64,000 bases of DNA from Strigops habroptila. Its lineage: Eukaryota; Chordata; Aves; Psittaciformes; Psittacidae. Shown here one piece after another: positions 60,506 through 64,000 of the stretch. Position numbers and translations under genes: made by a program. Position 1 is the first letter of the stretch; the number at the start of each line of letters is the position of its first letter. The stretch spans positions 139,743,057-139,807,056 of the forward strand of contig NC_044277.2 in the NCBI RefSeq assembly GCF_004027225.2. The letters run 5' to 3'. The notes beneath the pieces were generated by a model. That model did not search any database, had not been told where the DNA came from, and saw only the letters and a program-made list of their open reading frames with translations.

Positions 60506-63500
60506 CTGAAAGTAGAGACAAAAAAGTGTTGATGTCGCACTCAGAAATACAGCAGATTTGGGCAAGAACTGTATTTGGTGACTTATGAAGTTTTTTTGAG
60601 GTGTCTGTGTTTTGCATCCCTTGCCTGCCTTCCCATTGCCTGCCCCAAGAAACAGAGAAGTTCAGAGCTGCAGGTTTAGAGGCAGACTGTACCCTAAGAC
60701 CCTCAGAATCAGAACAATACCTAAACCCCTCAGAAGCCTGCTGCTCAAGGCATTCATCTGTGGCATTGGAAATCTTGGCCTAAAGTCCCTAGTCCTCCTG
60801 ACTTAGATCATAGGTTTGAACTCAGGAAGAACATCAGCTGCAGCTGGCTAAAGGCAGGGTTTCTCTCCTTGTGCTAACTAGGCTAAGCCTGACTATTCGC
60901 CCTTGATGGCCCTTCTCCCACCACATCTGCAAAGCAGCTGTCCTCAGAGGACATGCTTCATTGAACCCCTGTGAAACAAGCTGCCAAAGAAGTCAGTGTG
61001 ATGCAATAATAAGGGAGAAGGCCTGGTCCTGGAGCATAAGATTTCATCTCTTAGGCTGAAGATGTAAGTACCATCTGGATACATCACTCTTGTATTGAGT
61101 GGGATGAAATTTCAGGTGTCTTACTGCAGAAAAAAAACATGAGTAAGACTGGCAGAGTCAGGTCCCTATAGCTGAACACTCTATCTCATCCCAGCAGGGC
61201 TATTAACCTTGTTCAATTAATCTTGTGCTTAACTTTTTAAGCCTGTGTGTAATTCAGCATTCTCGTCTTTGAAATCAGTCATAAGCTTAAATGCATTGCT
61301 AGATTAACTACTCTATTCCTTGGAAGACAGAATTCAACATAAGTAAGTATTTTGATAGAGGTAGTATTTTTAAAAAAGTGTTGCATTATTAAAATACACT
61401 AAAATATTAAAATATTACTAATATTACTAATAACACCAGTGTATTTCAGAACAGTGTGTTCCTTTTCTTCTTTTTGTGACGGTTTGGCTTTGAAATAAGC
61501 AAATAGCTGTATCACCTAACCTTGGTTTCTACATTAATTTATTTCGGCTCTAAAAGTTAGTGTCAGAAACTTCCACCTGATCTGCAAAAGAAATATGATG
61601 ATGCCAATCTTACCTTAATAGCTTTATTTTTACATGACATATTTTAGAAGGCAAGTCCCATACAGTTTGCTTAGATAGAAACAGCTAAGGTTTTCAATAC
61701 TAACAGCCTAGCTTTCCCATATATGTTTAGTGGTACATATCTAAATTACCATTGTTTTAAAATGTATATTGAATTCAGAGAAGTGTTTATGGCTCTAACT
61801 TAATCTGCCTCTCTGATTACGGTTTACCTTTGTGATAAAGCTATATGTGGTTTATTTAGTGGTTGTTTTTTAAACTATGAGAGTGATGGAGTCAGAATTC
61901 TAATGAAGTCCAGAGTGTGATATCAGTATGAATTATGCACATGAAAGCAATTAATATCCTTCCAGACTGCAATGTGCCATCAGAATTTTGGGGTTTGCAT
62001 ATTGCTGCAAGCATAAATTGAGAAGTAAGTTGTAAAAGTAGTTCTGATAAGCATTTGGAAAACAAGAAGTTAACAGTGAGGACAGGAACACTCAGAATTA
62101 CAACAGAAATGTTAAGAGGCATACTGTGATACCTTAAATCACATTCAATAGCACCTTTTTGCATAAAATCTAATGTGGAGCTCCAGGTGTGCCTGCTGCA
62201 TAAAGATCCTAATGAAAGCTACCAACAAAAACACAATTCTGCTGCGTATCTGCAATACATCATTTAGAAACAGAAGTCAATCAAATATATCCCTAAACCA
62301 TTACACACCTGGGTTTCTGTCTGCCTAGCAAATGATTCAAGGATTCCTCAATTTTCTTAGTTCAATATCACTTCAGACTAACCTCATTTAGTCCATACTC
62401 AAGAAAAAACAAAACAAAACAAACAAACAAAAAACCCCACCAACCAACCACCACCAACTGCTTGGATAGAGATGACAGCTATTTTGCATAACACAGGCGC
62501 CTTTTCATACCCTGAAAAGTAGGTACTCAGCAAACAATCCTCCTCTCCACTGCAGATCAAATATTCCAAACTGCATCCTAACAAACTGTTGAATGCAGCA
62601 CTGAGAAGTGCTAACACTGGGGCAAAATCTGAGCCTTATAATTGTTCTTGCACAAATTGCCAGTGGTGGAGTCAAATTGGAAGACTCTTGGTTAGCAATG
62701 CTCCTTGTTATGCACACTAGTGCATGGACCTGCAAAACACATTCTCTTAAACAGGGAATAATTTTGGCATGATAAAAATTCTCCTACTTCTCCTACAGTT
62801 TGCGTGTGTTGAACCCCTTAACAGCACACAAGGTTATTAAGAGCTCTGCTCTTCCATTTTTATTCAAGCCAGCTATGGCCTGATAGCAATGACACTGTGA
62901 CAATGCTCAGAAGACATTGCATCTAGGAGGCATTGTGCTGGGCACCATATACATACAGAACAGAAAAAATTCCTCCACTCCTGTACTTGACAAGAACCCG
63001 CAAGCAACTTCTGCTCATGGAATAAAGACACTAAAAGAGCAAGGGGAAAAGCAAATTCTTCTCACTATAGTTTCTCAAGCTCATCTGTAACATTCAAATC
63101 CCTATGGAAACTTATAGGCTTTATTGATGTTCCATCAGAGTTATTTCATCTTTTGTATCACACTATTGATTCTCTTCATCTCAACACACAGTGCTTCACA
63201 ATCCATCATCCCAAAATGTGCAGTAGCACAAATGGAGACCATGAAAGCAAAAATATTTGGAGCATCAGTAATTTGAGGACTGTAAATATACTACATTTCA
63301 GTAGGTCTTCTCTCATGGAAAGGAAAGGTAGGAAAAAATCTCACTTTCACCACCTCATTTATTACCTCATTTACCCTCCATTCTAATGAATTTGTCCTCT
63401 TAATTTGAAGTGCATCCATCCCTTTGTGAAGGCAAAACAAACACCTCCTACTTAAAAGAAATAAAACTGTCTTATGAGCTTTTGATGGGATTATTATTTT

Positions 63501-64000
63501 GAAAGATTTTTCATTAAGTATTTTTCATATTCTATTTGCTAACGTGATGCAGTCAGTGTAACAAAACTATCAGGAATCCCATCCACAGAAAGCAGTAAGG
63601 AACAGAATATATGCACAAATACTTAAGTACGTGTCTCATTCAAAAGCCGCTAAATGACACATGCATGCTAAGGCTTGGACTTGAGGAGTACAGGGTATGA
63701 TGGCTAACTGAATGTAGAAGTAGCAGAAAAATTAGAACCTAAGGAATTTGCCTATTGAGGAGTTCAATTAGTTTAATTCCCACTGAAGTCAATGAGACCT
63801 GAGGATGCTCAAATATCAGAAAGAGCTGCACAGTCCCATTCAGCATAGGCTCCTTAGAAAACAATTTAGTGAGAGTGAGCTTGCTTCACCAGTCCAATTA
63901 TTCTACTGCAGAACTTACTTCAAATTGTAAATCTAATTCTTTATGTGGCCTGTCAGTGGAGCGGTCTCAGAATTTTAAGTGTAATGTATCCTAAACCTGA
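60506..64000 (-). other. GADL1: GADL1 last intron (partial)
   Basis: Sequence upstream of the last GADL1 exon on the - strand. I looked for the preceding exon, which in this family carries a CFWxxPPSLR-like motif, and did not find it, so the intron probably runs past the end of the window. An A/C-rich tract lies at 62405-62455. The short ORFs here have no recognisable domain. Confidence 0.7.
62405..62455 (+). repeat. A/C-rich low-complexity tract
   Basis: AAAACAAAACAAACAAACAAA followed by CCCCACCAACCAACCACCACC, in the GADL1 intron. Very similar in composition to the tract at 38803-38846. Confidence 0.75.

Noticed and set aside
60506..64000. Penultimate GADL1 exon
   Set aside because: No splice-flanked frame with the expected CFWxxPPSLR-like motif was found on the - strand.

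Overview
This is vertebrate nuclear DNA, almost certainly from a bird. It has long AT-rich introns with GT/AG splice sites, no closely packed ORFs, several CR1 LINE fragments of different ages, and one fragment resembling an avian ERVL-type LTR. The species cannot be told from the sequence alone.

The window holds most of one gene and the tail of a second. Positions 1 to about 47,085 are the 3' part of TGFBR2 (TGF-beta receptor type II, a transmembrane Ser/Thr kinase) on the + strand: part of intron 1, then six coding exons at 14799-14970, 16046-16236, 28595-29394, 33464-33605, 41133-41260 and 44692-44871, then a 3' UTR of about 2.2 kb ending at a canonical AATAAA (47063-47068). The exons join in frame to give 536 complete residues plus the stop codon. 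They cover the 12-cysteine ligand-binding domain, the single membrane helix, the complete kinase domain and the C-terminal tail. The first exon (signal peptide) and the promoter lie upstream of the window.

About 13 kb of intergenic DNA follows (47,086-60,331). The last coding exon of GADL1 (PLP-dependent acidic amino acid decarboxylase family) then appears on the - strand at 60332-60505, tail-to-tail with TGFBR2, as in mammals. The rest of the window (60,506-64,000) reads as GADL1 intron.

Repeats are few. There is a relatively well-preserved CR1 piece in intron 3 (about 22680-23566), an LTR fragment in intron 4 (29543-29782), short CR1 3' ends downstream of TGFBR2, and several old CR1/L3-like remnants. 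I saw no RNA gene, CRISPR array, microbial gene cluster or convincing extra protein-coding gene.

I found no new biological system. The observations most worth checking are microRNA seed matches in the 3' UTR, several perfect short inverted repeats, a possible short inverted-repeat element in intron 5, a CRE/E-box/AP-1 motif cluster in intron 3, and AT-rich blocks that look like conserved noncoding DNA.
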